The position numbers were made by a program, and so were the translations under genes. Below the pieces are notes generated by a model. That model saw only the letters and a program-made list of their open reading frames with translations. It searched no databases and was not told the origin of the DNA. Positions 11,251-22,125 of a DNA stretch of 64,000 nucleotides are shown piece after piece. The stretch comes from Bemisia tabaci. Its lineage: Eukaryota; Arthropoda; Insecta; Hemiptera; Aleyrodidae. Numbering within the stretch: the stretch's first letter is position 1; each line of letters opens with the position of its first letter. The stretch is from assembly GCF_918797505.1 (NCBI RefSeq), contig NC_092800.1, forward strand, positions 19,463,313-19,527,312, given 5' to 3'.

Positions 11251-11518
11251 GCCGTCGACCTGGCTCATGGCTCAAATTGCAGGTCCATACCTAGGAATCT
11301 GCCTTCTCAAGAGAGTAAACAATTACTGCCGCCGTTATTTACGGATTTCCAGCGGCTGACAAATCAATGCAGTTTCAGAAAAGGGGATAACCGCTTGTAA
11401 ATGAACAGGAGGAAATTAGTTAGATTTAATGTAATTTTTTCCAATTATTTTAAAATACATTAATCTATACAAAGCGTACAAAAACCTGATGGTAGTAACA
11501 AGTTGAAAAACGTTGACT

Positions 11519-11700
11519 CCGCGAGTTTAACTAGTCGCGCCGAACACAGCGCGGTCAGCGCGACACGCGTATTAGCGCCTACAAGACTGAAGGAATACTT
11601 CTCGCATTGCGCCAAACACCATGCGGTCGGCGCGAGCCGCGAAGCGCCTACAAGACCGCAGAAATACTTCACGCATTGCGCGTTCGCTACGGGTGCGCTA
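11519..11700. repeat. Two-unit array of the ATTGCGCCAAAC motif of about 70 bp
   Basis: Two tandem units each contain GCGCCTACAAGAC, GGAATACTTC.CGCATTGCG and CCAAACACCATGCGGTC-like blocks. The same motif occurs inside the elements at 14361, 22126, 31113 and 41846, and as another array at 34155. The overlapping open frames on both strands come from the GC-rich repeat. Confidence 0.7.
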
Positions 11701-11888
11701 TTCAATCTTTTAAAAGTCTGTGCCGAACCATCACGCCGCGCCGGACCTGCCACGGTGTACACCATTTCCGACCAGTGCACACCGCGAGCCTGCAACCCTG
11801 GTATCGAAGGTATTTTGCACCCTTGAATGGTACTGGTACCTTAGTCTATTCTGTCATTGCTGTCGGAGTTCCTCCATCGTTTCTGATC

Positions 11889-11942
11889 AACTATCGTTAT
11901 AATGAGAACCTCTCTGTAGCGAGGAAATCGGTCAGTCCCTTG
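11889..11942. repeat. Second copy of the ACTATCGTTATAA dispersed repeat
   Basis: Same orientation and about 85-90% similar by eye to 10872-10935. Confidence 0.45.
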
Positions 11943-12299
11943 AGTTCTCGTTATAGGGATAGAATACTGTATTCGCGCTCCCAGGTAGGTATGTTATCTA
12001 TGCACCAAAATTGAAGGCGCAATTCAAATAACCGATACCTACAACCAGGTTAACAAGTAACAACATCCATTATCGATTCAATCAAAGGATACGGAGCTGC
12101 ATAAATTGAAGCCATAGCACCTATAGCGGAAAACATAATTTTGAGGAAACTGCATTTGAAGTTTTAATTATTAGATGCGTCGCTAAAATTACACGGTAGG
12201 AAAATTGCAAAAGTATTTTTTTGTGTTTGGTTATCCCCTTTGAAGGATCCGCTGTGCGTATATATTATTGTTTCTTAAGCAAATCTGAGCTCCGAAAAT

Positions 12300-12422
12300 G
12301 TACGTATTTCTGCCAAACGGAATTATGTCCATTGTGACGTAAACTCTGGTATGCATATATTCTTATGGGTCTCAGGGCTCATGTCCTAGTGCACACAGTT
12401 CCGTTTAGCAGAAATACGCCCA
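12300..12422. mobile_element. ACGTATTTCTGCCAAACGG palindromic MITE, copy 1
   Basis: An element of about 120 bp whose two halves are inverted copies, from TACGTATTTCTGCCAAACGG to CCGTTTAGCAGAAATACG. Other copies are at 12547-12674, 23362-23470 and 36733-36862. It is short enough to fold as a single hairpin. Confidence 0.72.
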
Positions 12423-12546
12423 AATAACTTTTACACTAACAATAAGAGGAAGATAACATTGCAGGGTCTCTAAAATGAATTGCATCTGCTCTCGATGCGT
12501 TCATTGGGGCTCTTCGCCGCTCCTCTGTGATAAAGAAGTATATCAA

Positions 12547-12674
12547 TTGGACGTATTTCTGTCAAACGGAACTATGTGCATTATGATGTGAGCCCTGTAA
12601 TTCATGTATTCTTATGGGTCTCTGGGCTCATCTCTTAAAGCACATAGTTCTGTTTGATAGAAATACGTCCAATA
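12547..12674. mobile_element. ACGTATTTCTGCCAAACGG palindromic MITE, copy 2
   Basis: The left end ATTGGACGTATTTCTGTC and right end GATAGAAATACGTCCAAT are near-exact complements. It lies 124 bp from copy 1 in the same orientation. Confidence 0.72.
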
Positions 12675-12771
12675 TACAAGTGAGCCCCAAAAAACATCGA
12701 GTTACATGGGACCATCGGGTTCACGTGGATACTAAGATACACCCTTACGTCAGATGGAGGAGCGACGTATT

Positions 12772-13022
12772 CTGCCGTACTAAGGAAAAACGCCGTATAA
12801 GTCTTATGCGTTGCCAGATTCCCCTCAATAAAAACCGAATTTACTGAACATTTTTTAAATCATTTGCTTCAAATTTTTTAGACGATTTCGATCGCAATTC
12901 GATCTACAATAGGTACCTGAAAATTTCAAGAGAAATATAAGTAATACTTTCCTAGAAAATACATGATAAATCAGGGAAAATTTGGCAACTCTCGAATGTT
13001 CATACGGCGTTTTGCACGGCAG
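12772..13022. mobile_element. MITE, CTGCCGTGCTAAGG family, copy 4
   Basis: A 251-bp element with the 4-bp duplication TATT on both sides (12768-12771 and 13023-13026). The right terminal repeat has lost about 10 bp between GGCGTT and GCACGGCAG. Confidence 0.82.
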
Positions 13023-13238
13023 TATTGCGCCGTATCCCACTTGAAATAACTCCTCTTTTCGCTCCGGCAAAAGTTTTCAACCGATCCACATGATTAAACC
13101 GCCTGAGGCTGAGGAAGTTTGCAACTTCGGAAAACCGAACTTTCGGTCCCTTTGTTTAATCATTGATATTTGGCAACTTATTAAAATGACGGTCTCATTC
13201 ATTACACGGTCCCACCCCGAGCGGATCCCTGACCTATT

Positions 13239-13492
13239 CTGCCTTGCTAAGGAAGAACGCCGTATGCACATTCAAGAGTTGCCAAATTTCCTTCGATTAA
13301 ATGTTCATTTATCAGGAAAGTTATGAATATTCCTCCTTGAAATTTTCAGGGACTTTAGATGAAACTTGAGAACAAAATTATCTGAAAAATTGGGAGGAAA
13401 ATAATCACAAGTTTATTGAAAAATTGGCGTTTTATCAAAGGAAATTTGGCAACGCCTGAAGGTTCATATGGCGTTTTTCCTTAGCACGGAAG
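13239..13492. mobile_element. MITE, CTGCCGTGCTAAGG family, copy 5
   Basis: A 254-bp element flanked by TATT on both sides (13235-13238 and 13493-13496). It lies about 220 bp from copy 4. Confidence 0.82.
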
Positions 13493-13614
13493 TATTACAC
13501 GTGGGTTCCACGTCGACGTCCTAAAATTTTATATCATCGTAATGCCGGCTGAACAGGCTCATAAAATGATTCGCGTTTTATCGCTTCGTCTCGGGGTTTA
13601 AGGTTCCTTTCGAT

Positions 13615-13778
13615 CAGCGGCGTGGCGTGCTTTGCGATTTATCGATTGATTTGCCGTTTAAACCCATGGGAAAGGATCGATAAATAGGGTGTTCGCAGCG
13701 AACACCTTAATAATCGATTCTTTACCATAGCTTCAAATGGGGAAATATCGATAATCGATCATTCACGCCACGCCACTG
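13615..13778. mobile_element. 164-bp hAT-type MITE, copy 2, perfect TSD
   Basis: It begins CAGCGGCGTGGCGTG and ends CACGCCACGCCACTG. The identical octamer CTTTCGAT flanks it (13607-13614 and 13779-13786). It has the same length as the copy at 5893-6056, with similar internal ATCGAT blocks. The perfect duplication supports a hAT assignment and relatively recent insertion. Confidence 0.9.
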
Positions 13779-13786
13779 CTTTCGAT

Positions 13787-14360
13787 GGGTTCTTGTCGCA
13801 CGAGCTCCGTTGTCTGAACCCGGAAATACCCGTCCGAACACTAAGAGATCGAAGCTCTTAACGCTTTCATGCAACGAGGTGAGAAGCACATAATCAACAG
13901 TTCGTACTATGTGATGTCCCGCAACCTCAATTTCGAGTGGGTGAAATGTGAAAACTTTTGGGTCCTGTACTCATGGACTCAGTCTTGGAGATTAGAGTGT
14001 TGCCGATTTTGTCTTCGGCATTTAAATCGTAGTTGAAATTTTGCAGAGAAACTACCGAACGATCGAATGGACGGTAGTTCACTGAGGCTTTTAAAACTAA
14101 AATAACTATAGAAATTTCTTAAAACTAAATTTTAAAATGACGCTAGCTTAAAAATTTCAGAACAAAGGTACATGGTTCCATTATGCGCTATTTTATTCTA
14201 TCAATCTTACGAAGTTCCTTGCTTTAATTTATCACAGATAAATAGATGATTTTTCGAGATTCATTGAGCCATTCACCCACAAAGTAACGCAGGCGAAATG
14301 TAATTTGCCCAAGCTAATCAAGATATTCCCGGGTAAAGCCCGTATCATACGATCAAAGTC
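13787..14360. other. Non-coding stretch
   Basis: No gene, recognised repeat or RNA seen. Confidence 0.35.
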
Positions 14361-14595
14361 GAGCTCTCAAAGTGACGTCACGTGACCCCACGTGACGCCA
14401 CTTTTCAAAGATTGAAGTGCGCACGGTAGCGAACGCACAATGCGTGAAGTATTTCTGCAGTCTTGTAGGCGCTTCGCGGCTCGCCCGACCGCACGGTGTT
14501 TGGCGCAATGCGTGAAGTATTCCCTCAGTCATGTAGGCGCTAATACGATCATTCATCACGTCACGTGACCCCACGTGACGCCACTTTGAGAGCTC
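14361..14595. mobile_element. GAGCTCTCAAAGTG-ended MITE carrying the 70-bp motif
   Basis: The terminal inverted repeats are about 27 bp, GAGCTCTCAAAGTGACGTC and its complement, with one visible mismatch. Each is followed by CACGTGACCCCACGTGACG, present in the same orientation at both ends. The centre holds two units of the ATTGCGCCAAAC motif in the opposite orientation to the array at 11519. No TSD was resolved. Confidence 0.72.
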
Positions 14596-14663
14596 TACCC
14601 GATCGTCTGAAATAGACTTTCAGAGAAATCGGTCCGGGAAAAGCGCGAGGCAACGTACATTCT

Positions 14664-14688
14664 TTTTTTTTTTTTTTTTTTTTTTTTT
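14664..14688. repeat. Poly-T tract
   Basis: A homopolymer of about 25 T, possibly the tail of an old retroposon on the minus strand. No SINE body could be recognised beside it. Confidence 0.6.
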
Positions 14689-15039
14689 CGTCCTTAACAG
14701 GTGTGTGTAATCATCAAGTGGGAAAAATAGCGAGACATGCCAGTGGTGTAGCGTGGCAATATGATGGCCGGAGCGGATATGATTGTTGATGCCCTCCACC
14801 CCTCTCAATGCTCCCCATTCCATTTTCCCCACAACCCACCCTGCACTTCTTATAAAAGTCGACCACGGTGCCGAAATTGTTGACTTTTTTAATTTTAACA
14901 CTTTCATCAGTATACATATTCCGCTGCTTGAATGAGACACGATTTCATTCTAAATTGTATAGGCTATTAATTGAATATCTTCTGTTTCATCCGACTCTCC
15001 CGAAATAAGGCAACCAATTGGAGCGCCTTTAGCAGACTG

Positions 15040-15272
15040 GAACCTAGCCACATCAGCTATTGCAAAATTTAACTGTAAAGTTTAAATTTTTACATGAAAA
15101 ATTGTGTGCGGATTCCTTTGAAAATTGTAAAGCATTTGCTTCGTACTTTGCAGAAAATTCACTGAAAGCACCAAAATCCAAACAACCACGTTTTCATGTG
15201 AAAATTAAATTGCCAAATTAAATTTGGCAATAATGGATGTGACTTGGTTCGTTTCTGCTTAACGCGGTCCAA
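15040..15272. mobile_element. GGACCGCGTTAA-ended inverted-repeat element, copy 1
   Basis: The right end GTTTCTGCTTAACGCGGTCC matches the ends of the better preserved copy at 34447-34707. The interior shares TTTAAATTTTTACATGAAAA and the inverted half TTTTCATGTGAAAATTAAATT. The left end is degraded. Confidence 0.6.
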
Positions 15273-15389
15273 TAATTGGTGTTTGGTTTTGTAGTATGCT
15301 AACCATACTTGAGAGTAACCTTGCTTATTATTTGGTGCCAGGCGAAAGCATTTCGTCTCGGTCTCCAGATACACCTTTTCTTTTCTTCT

Positions 15390-15762
15390 GCGGGCAGATT
15401 ACTTAAATTGATAGACAAATGGATAGACAAAGTACACAAAAAGAAAATGAAGCGATCCTATTTGTTGATACAAGTGGTTGTTCCAGACTTCCAGATTAAA
15501 GGCAAAAATGATATAGTAATAAGGAAGTAATTTATCGTCACACCTTGACGTGAGGGCGTATCTCTATACATCCACATGGCTAACGTGGAAATTGAGATAC
15601 ATCCTTAGAGTCACCCGTGTCACAGAAGCGACTTCATGGGTTGCCGTTAGTTAGTCTACTTATACCTCTTTTGCCAATTGTCAACACCCACTTCCACCAA
15701 TACGATCCCTCTATTTTCTCTTTCTCGATTGCTTTGTCTATCAATTTTAATAATCAGCCCGC
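15390..15762. mobile_element. GCGGGCAGATTA-ended inverted-repeat element with nested insert
   Basis: The left half (GATTACTTAAATTGATAGAC, GACAAAG, GATCCTATTTG) is mirrored in the right half (CGATCCCTC, GCTTTGTCTATCAATTTTAA, AATCAGCCCGC). A GGGCGTATCTC-type MITE copy lies at its centre (15538-15622). A relative without that insert is at 24455-24724. Confidence 0.65.
15538..15622. mobile_element. GGGCGTATCTC MITE, short copy
   Basis: Inverted halves TTGACGTGAGGGCGTATCTC and GAGATACATCCTTAGAGTCA flank a central ACGTGGAAATTGAGATA block shared with 30180-30306. It is inserted in the element at 15390-15762. Confidence 0.55.
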
Positions 15763-15914
15763 TGGTGGATCTAGAGCTGTAAACGGATCCTCCTTGTTAC
15801 GGAAAGCCTCACTTCTTTTTTACGAGCTTAATTCTAATATAGTCTGGCACAGCGAACGCAGCGGCCAGTCACCGATATTGTTTACTGTTAAAAACATTTA
15901 CGTCCTTTGCACGG

Positions 15915-16155
15915 CGCACAGTGAAAGGAACTAATCGAAGAGGTCGGACATGAAATTTTTAGACAAAGTTTCAAATTTTTATGTTGATTTCGTCATAACG
16001 TCAATATCAGGGGGTGTATCTAAAGGGAAATTTCACGAAAAAACCAACGGAACTACTCTCAAGTTTTAAACTTTTTTGTTTAATGATTTCGAAAATATAG
16101 CTTTCAAAGTTTCCAAATTTTATCCGGCTTTACTTATTGACTTGACCCAGAGTGC
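15915..16155. mobile_element. GCACAGTG-ended element, degraded copy
   Basis: It begins GCACAGTGAAAGGAACTAAT and ends CTTGACCCAGAGTGC. Interior landmarks GAGGTCGGACATGAAATTTTT and TTTCACGAAAAAACCAA match the other copies. It is more diverged than the copies at 26065 and 59676. Confidence 0.68.
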
Positions 16156-16268
16156 GACGCTACGCTGGAATAAGCATTAAGTCCGGAAAACCAGAGCTAA
16201 AATAACAAAATATGTTCTTAAATAGGCGGAATGTTTGTTAGTAATGGAAAATCGGGAGCGCGGAAATA

Positions 16269-16526
16269 CTGCTAAGTGTGCTAAGGAAAAAATGCCGTAT
16301 GTACCTTCAGGCGTTGCCAAATTTCCATTGATAAAACACGAATTTCCTGGTAAATTTATGAAAAATTTCCTTTTGATTTTTCAAATAATTTTGTATGCAA
16401 CTTCGCCTAAAGTTCCTGAAAATTTCAAGAGAAGATATTCATAACTTCCCTAAAAAATAAACATTTTATTGAAGGAAATGTGGCAACTCTCGAATTTTCA
16501 TACGGCGTTCTTCCTTAGCACGCCAG
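16269..16526. mobile_element. MITE, CTGCCGTGCTAAGG family, copy 6 (degraded)
   Basis: A copy of about 258 bp whose left end is altered (CTGCTAAGTGTGCTAAGG). The right end CTTAGCACGCCAG is nearly intact. The flanks AATA and AACA match at 3 of 4 positions, as expected for an older insertion. Confidence 0.65.
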
Positions 16527-16966
16527 AACAGGTCTCAGTATAACTTCAGGACGGGTCTCGATTACAGTTACAACTTGAATTCATTTGATTACTGAAATAC
16601 AGCGATCAACCCTTCTAATCTTTTTTTCCTTCTTCCATTCCATTCGTTTTGATCCAATGTGTAGCCTTTTTTAAAGGGCGAATTTCCCTTGCCAACTAAC
16701 GTCGCGCTCGCGTTTCGTTAGGTCGTAAACGCGATGATTAGTTGTGACTCGAAAATTAGGAGTGATCGAACTTTCGGCCGGGCTTCGGGCGCGTACCGAC
16801 TAGGTCGATTCAAAGGGTGGGAAAGGGTAACCGTTGCGCCCCTGGAGGAGGGTCGCTGTTGCCTAATTTAACCATACTTTTCCTTGCCCCGGATACATTT
16901 AGACGAGAATACACATAAAGGAAGGGTATTGCCATTTTAGTGCCGCTCTTTGATTGGTTTGCCATT
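16527..16966. other. CpG-containing non-coding stretch
   Basis: The part from about 16690 to 16860 is richer in CG dinucleotides than its surroundings, but no exon with a clear donor was found. It could be a promoter fragment. No gene is called. Confidence 0.25.
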
Positions 16967-17444
16967 TGTAGACCCTACAGTACCTGTGCTTATACGGGAG
17001 AGTATTACCATCTCTGAGCCGCTCTCTGATTGCGGTTCATCAGTTTTAGGCTATCATGGAGCTCCAAAGTTGGCCCGATGTAAACAAACCCTACCCAGAG
17101 GAACACACATTATCGGCCGAGAATTGAATAATAATCACACTCAAAGTTTAATTTTCGGCAAAAATATTCATCAAAGTTCGATCCGAACTCAATTCAGACT
17201 TAGGGTATAAAAAAATTTCTATCACACCCAAAATCACGTCTAGAGCTTTGGAGAACTTTTTCGCCATCTTGTTTGTTTACATTGGGCCAAACTAGGAGCG
17301 GAGGGGCTGGGTTTTGTTTACATTCATCCGAAAGGGCTCCATGATAGTCGACCAGACAGAAAGCGGCACACTTTTTATGTAGTAAAAGGATTGAGATAGC
17401 ACTAGGCAATACTCTCCTGTATTCAGGTACTCTAGTAGACCCTG
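16967..17444. mobile_element. Long inverted-repeat element of about 480 bp
   Basis: Left-arm landmarks AGTACCTG, GGGAGAGTATT, CTATCATGGAGCTCC and GATGTAAACAAACCC reappear inverted in the right arm (GTTTTGTTTACATTC, CTCCATGATAG, AATACTCTCCTGTATTC, AGGTACT). The arms are clearly diverged. The minus-strand open frame through the right arm is not protein-like. Confidence 0.62.
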
Positions 17445-20178
17445 TGTGAAAATTTAAGGCGCCGATGGAAGCACACTGGATTAAAAGGATTTGCCTGTTT
17501 GAGGGCAAAATAAATACTGCTCACAGAGGAAATGTGATTCCCCCCTCGGCCGCAAAATTTACAATGAGGTTTATTTAGAGCTTTTATAGATTTTTGATTG
17601 ATTTCTAAGGGACAAACATGTACGTACCTAAAAGTATTTTCTGGAGGTCTCCTAGCTCTCACTTCTTGAGAAATAGCCTGACAGTGAATCCTTTTAGTAC
17701 TAAGAGGGTTTTGGGTGAAATCTACTTGAAAATTTTGGAAAATTTATCTCTATTAAATGCATTTTGAGGCAATTCTTGTGAAAAATGTATAGCCGAGTGT
17801 AGCTTAAGGTTCAACTCTACTAATAATTCTCGAAACATATCTCGAACTCCGTCCTCCGCTTTTCTATCTTAGGCGAGAAAAACGTACAGGTTTTAGCCCA
17901 TTGTCTGTCGATCAGATTTTCTGGGGAAAACAGGGAGGGATATTTGACCCGTTTCAAATTCTGGGTGAGAACAGGCCCACCCTGGCTCCATCAAAGTTAC
18001 ACTTTATGCTAATTGAGAGAACCATTAAAACTTTGAGTCTATGATAATGAAACCAATCACTAGATTTTAAATAAAATCATCGTCACGATGACACGTGCGT
18101 GGATTCAGTCAAATATTTCTGATTTACACGTGATAAGTTTATTCACGTCAGAGACAATATATTCTGTGAAATATTGAAAAACTTGGCAAGATGAGTCGCG
18201 TGTTTTGAAAACAACTCAATAGTGTGCAAATATGCGAGGACTTCAGATGCCATTCGGCACCCTTGGAACAGTGTGGCAGAGAATAAAAGCTTTCTCACGC
18301 AGTAATCCGTCCTACAATACAAGCACGATGAATTATTGATATTCACGAAAGAGGCCCCATTCAAAAGAAAAGTAAAAGTCCTTCTCGGCTATAAACCCTT
18401 TCAACCTTCCGCGAAGCGAAGGGTGCAAAGCAACCCAATTACGTGTCGCGTTCCCTTGTTAGTTTACACCTATTTTGTCCATTCCTTGCATCCGCGCGAG
18501 AGATCTCGAGAGTTTTTATCAGAAAAATATCACCATGACTATTTCTATCACCGATTGGTCTCTCTCTCTTTCCCCCTCACTCTCTCTCTCTACACTTCAG
18601 CGCGTCTCTCAAAAATGTATTTTCCTGGCTGGAAAATGTTGAAATACTTTCAGAGGAGGCCGCATTGCAACTGCTCCCAACTTCACTGAAATTTTTCCCG
18701 ATATTCGGAAAAAAGATCCCTTCAACTTTAACCTTTACCCGTATACTGCTTACTATACTGCTTACGCCGTATACTGAGGAAAATACCAGAAACAGCGATA
18801 TTGAATTTTTTGAACAAGAAAAAATACGGAATTTGACATGATTGATGAAGGATTATATTACAGTTTTAAATAAAAATAAATATTGAAGAATAAAATTGAA
18901 AAAAATGTGATAATTTATTTCAGGTTCATACTTTTATCTGAGTTAAGGTCTAAAGAGAGTGGCCAACCTCAAAATGGTAAAAAAGAAACTCTCATTTGAC
19001 AATAACTTTCAGTAAGTTTCATACACAAAAATATTGATGAGGTATTAGCTCTGAATATTGTAGACTGTATAAAACTGAACTTCATCCCTAAATTTTAAGT
19101 AGCTCCATTCCACGTTGGCTGATACCTCGATTGTTTTTCATCTAAATTGGGCATTGATTATTTTTTGAATTTTTTTCTTCAAATATTGGTTTTGATTCAA
19201 GATGCTAAAAACAATTCCAGACGTCAATATCTAAGAGGACGCGTAATGGTGAGTTCAAAGCCTCTATCTCTTTAGAAAAAAAAAAATTGATGTAGAATCA
19301 ATCTCAGTATCATGGGAATATTTGTACATACCCGGATCTGAGCCTTCCGAAAGTGGTCTGAGCTATAGTCTTCCTTTAAAGGTACTTTGAAGGAGTAATG
19401 TGAAAGTTTGAGTCATACCATTGGACTGTGATCTCTTCTAAAATGAGAGAGAGGACTGAAAAGAGGAGATTTTTGTCCATTAAAGGTATCGATCCAGCTG
19501 TGCACTTTATTTTAAGGGTAATTTCGTAACTTTAGTCTCCTAGTCTCTTTACTTCGAAAATTTGGACACAGAATTCTTGCTAACGTCAAATGTGAAAAAC
19601 TTGAGAAGCAATGCGATGTAGATTTCGGGTCATGAAGGATAGTTTGGGTCGCAAGTTAATGACTAATTTTTTAGCGACACGAGTAGGGAAAAGTAGTGGA
19701 GGGGAAAGCAACAAAATGTTAGACTAACTTCCGGAAAACCCCCAGAAAGGAATAACTCAAAATGCCTAAACTTTCCTCGAAAATATCACACTCATCTCGT
19801 AAGCAGCGTTTCCAGTTCTGCTTTCCATTCAACCTCCCTTGAAAACCACGCTGAAAGATCAAAATGAGCGATACAACTATATCGATGCCTGAGTCGCTCA
19901 AATTGCAGAACAAACAAAATGAAGGAGTCTCATTCAGTTTCATACAATTCAGTTTCTTCCATACCAATGGTCTTTTCACGCGATGGTTTTTTTTTACAAC
20001 CATCACGGACATTACACAATATTACTACAACCTCACGACTTTTTACACGTGTAATAAAGCAATGAATGCAGTCATGGCTGCAAAACATCTCAAAATTCCT
20101 CCGCAATTGTAATAATCAGTTTTCATTTCAAACTCGACTGAACTCGTGTTTAGTTAACTATGATGGTTTAATACTGAA
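17445..20178. other. Long non-coding stretch
   Basis: No gene is supported. A CT-rich tract lies near 18555-18600. Open frames at 18336-18689 and 19719-20012 show no domain, no consistent splice sites and AT-biased composition. Confidence 0.4.
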
Positions 20179-20686
20179 TAAGAAAAAAAACAGCATTATC
20201 AAAAATAACTACAAAATGTCAGATATGACACGCATGGTTTGACTAAAAATATCCACCATGAGGCCATAAAAGATGTTCTCAAAAATACATAGAGCAGAAG
20301 TAGTCATGTATGAATTCAGTTCCTGAGAGTTTATAAATATCACTAAGAATGATACTACAACGAAGTAAATCTGCAATTATTTCGGAGTGAAGAGCAAGAG
20401 ATACAATAACTAATTTTGTGTATAGAATAACGCACACGTTGAAGTATTGTCTTCGTTGAATTTCACTATACTTCAAATCGACTAAGAAAAAAAAAACAGC
20501 ATTATCAAAAATAACAACAAAATTTTAGATATGGTACGCATTGCTTGACTTAAAATAACCACCATGAGGCCATAAAAGATGTTCTCAAAAATACATAGAA
20601 CAGAAATATTCACGTATGAATTCAGTTCCTAAGAGTTTACAAATATCACTAAGAATGATACTACAACGAAGTAAATCTGCAGTTCA
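20179..20686. repeat. Tandem duplication of about 200 bp with a 306-bp period
   Basis: 20179-20380 and 20485-20686 are about 90% alike by eye. Landmarks are CAGCATTATCAAAAATAAC, CCACCATGAGGCCATAAAAG and CTACAACGAAGTAAATCTGC. The intervening roughly 100 bp (20381-20484) is not duplicated downstream. It could be a local segmental duplication or two adjacent fragments of one repeat family. Confidence 0.7.
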
Positions 20687-20758
20687 TCTCGATACATCGG
20701 ACAATGTCTTAACATCGAGAGCGAGGAATCTGCAATGACGATTTTTCCGCATGGTTGA

Positions 20759-20908
20759 TTAATTAATATAATTAAACTTTTTAACGTCGAAACTAGTGAC
20801 TACGCAAGATTGATCCCCAGATGAGCATACATTCCAAGTGCAGTAAACGCGACAGTTAAAAAGACTCGTCGGTCTCTCTGTCCCGTTCGGTTTTCCAGCA
20901 CATCCTCC
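20759..20908 (-). CDS. Candidate terminal exon of a small cysteine-rich protein
   Basis: After a possible acceptor (CCCAACAG) the minus strand reads about 49 codons to a stop, with six cysteines. The start of the segment, VFGGCAGKPNGT followed 15 residues later by CRVYC, loosely recalls the second half of a Kunitz domain (GGC...N...C-x3-C), but the spacing is longer than usual. A GC-rich region with a GTAAGT donor lies just upstream on the same strand. No complete gene can be assembled, and the resemblance may be chance. Confidence 0.2.
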   Translation of the reverse strand, partial: GGCAGKPNGTERPTSLFNCRVYCTWNVCSSGDQSCVVTSFDVKKFNYIN

Positions 20909-20959
20909 AAAAACCAACTGTTGGGTCTCATTTACCTGGGACCCGTCAAATGTCAAACA

Positions 20960-21330
20960 AACTTACCGAGGTGATCCGCAACCGAGACACGAGCCACTGG
21001 TCGAAGCACGACGTGTCACCTCACAACTTGACCTAGGCACGGGGCACAATATAACCGGATCCCGAGTGTAAAGTACGAGAAGTTTAAGCTCACCGCGAGA
21101 CGCAATCCGCAAAACAATAATAAACTTCGAGCACAGACCGAGAACGTATAAATTCGGACTATTTACGTCGTCGCGTTGGGCTCGTGGCGCGGTAAACCGA
21201 TCGATATTCGTTCGGCGCCCGGCCGTTAGGCGGCGCTCGCAGTCCTGCGTCTCGGCGCCGGTCATGAACTCGCGGAGGCGGGAATTTCGAATGGATCGTG
21301 TTCGATGCATAAACGGGTGAGATTGTATCG
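20960..21330 (-). promoter_or_regulatory. CpG-rich candidate promoter and 5' exon
   Basis: CG dinucleotides are much denser here than in the flanking AT-rich sequence, especially at 21170-21300. On the minus strand the region ends in GATCACCTCG|GTAAGT, a consensus donor. This fits a transcription start with a first exon, perhaps for the cysteine-rich candidate at 20759. The frame through it is Arg/Ser-rich and I do not claim it is translated. Confidence 0.3.
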
Positions 21331-22125
21331 AAATCGATTGGCTGGACATGTAAACATAGCCTCAAAGTCTTTTATTTTTTATTTTTTATTTTTGCAGGTT
21401 TAATGGCTTATACCCCCCCTACAGCCAACAATAGACAGTATTTTTATTTTATTTTTTTGAATGAATGAATGAGTGAATGAATTTATTCTCGTTTTAGTGT
21501 ACAATAGGTAACAACAGGCAAATAGGTAAGAAACAAACAAACAAAAAACAAAACAAAAAAAATGAAATAAAACACCCACTACTAACATTTGGCGATTGCG
21601 TCGGGTGGAAAAGACATCATGGGTATTGTCAGTAGACATCATGGGAATTTTGGTACATCCACGCTCCGGCTCTCAAATTTTCAGGGATTAAGGTCGAGTA
21701 GAATCTGTTTCTGCAGATCCAGTCGTCAGTTCCGTGAAATAGCCTCAAAGTCAATCGAGTAATCTGCGGGAACGGATTCTGGTGATTGATTTTGTATTTC
21801 CAATGAGAGGCAGTGAAAGGTGAAATTGTGAGCAATTTTCCTCTTTTTCAGCTTCTCTAAACTGTAACCAAAAATTTTGTTTGAGGTTATGTTCTATTGT
21901 TTTGAACCAAACGATAGATCGAAGCGCTGTCGAATACGATCCATACATCAATCGTTCTATACGATTCTTGATCGGTTTACCCATGTAAAATAGGTCGTAC
22001 TTCATTAACATGGAGTCGTTCCTTAGCATGGAGCACATAAAATAAAAGAAATGGGAGGGGATATAGATGGCGTTATTTTTAAAAATTTTCTTGCCTCCAA
22101 ATTCCGAAACATTCGTGCAACTTTG

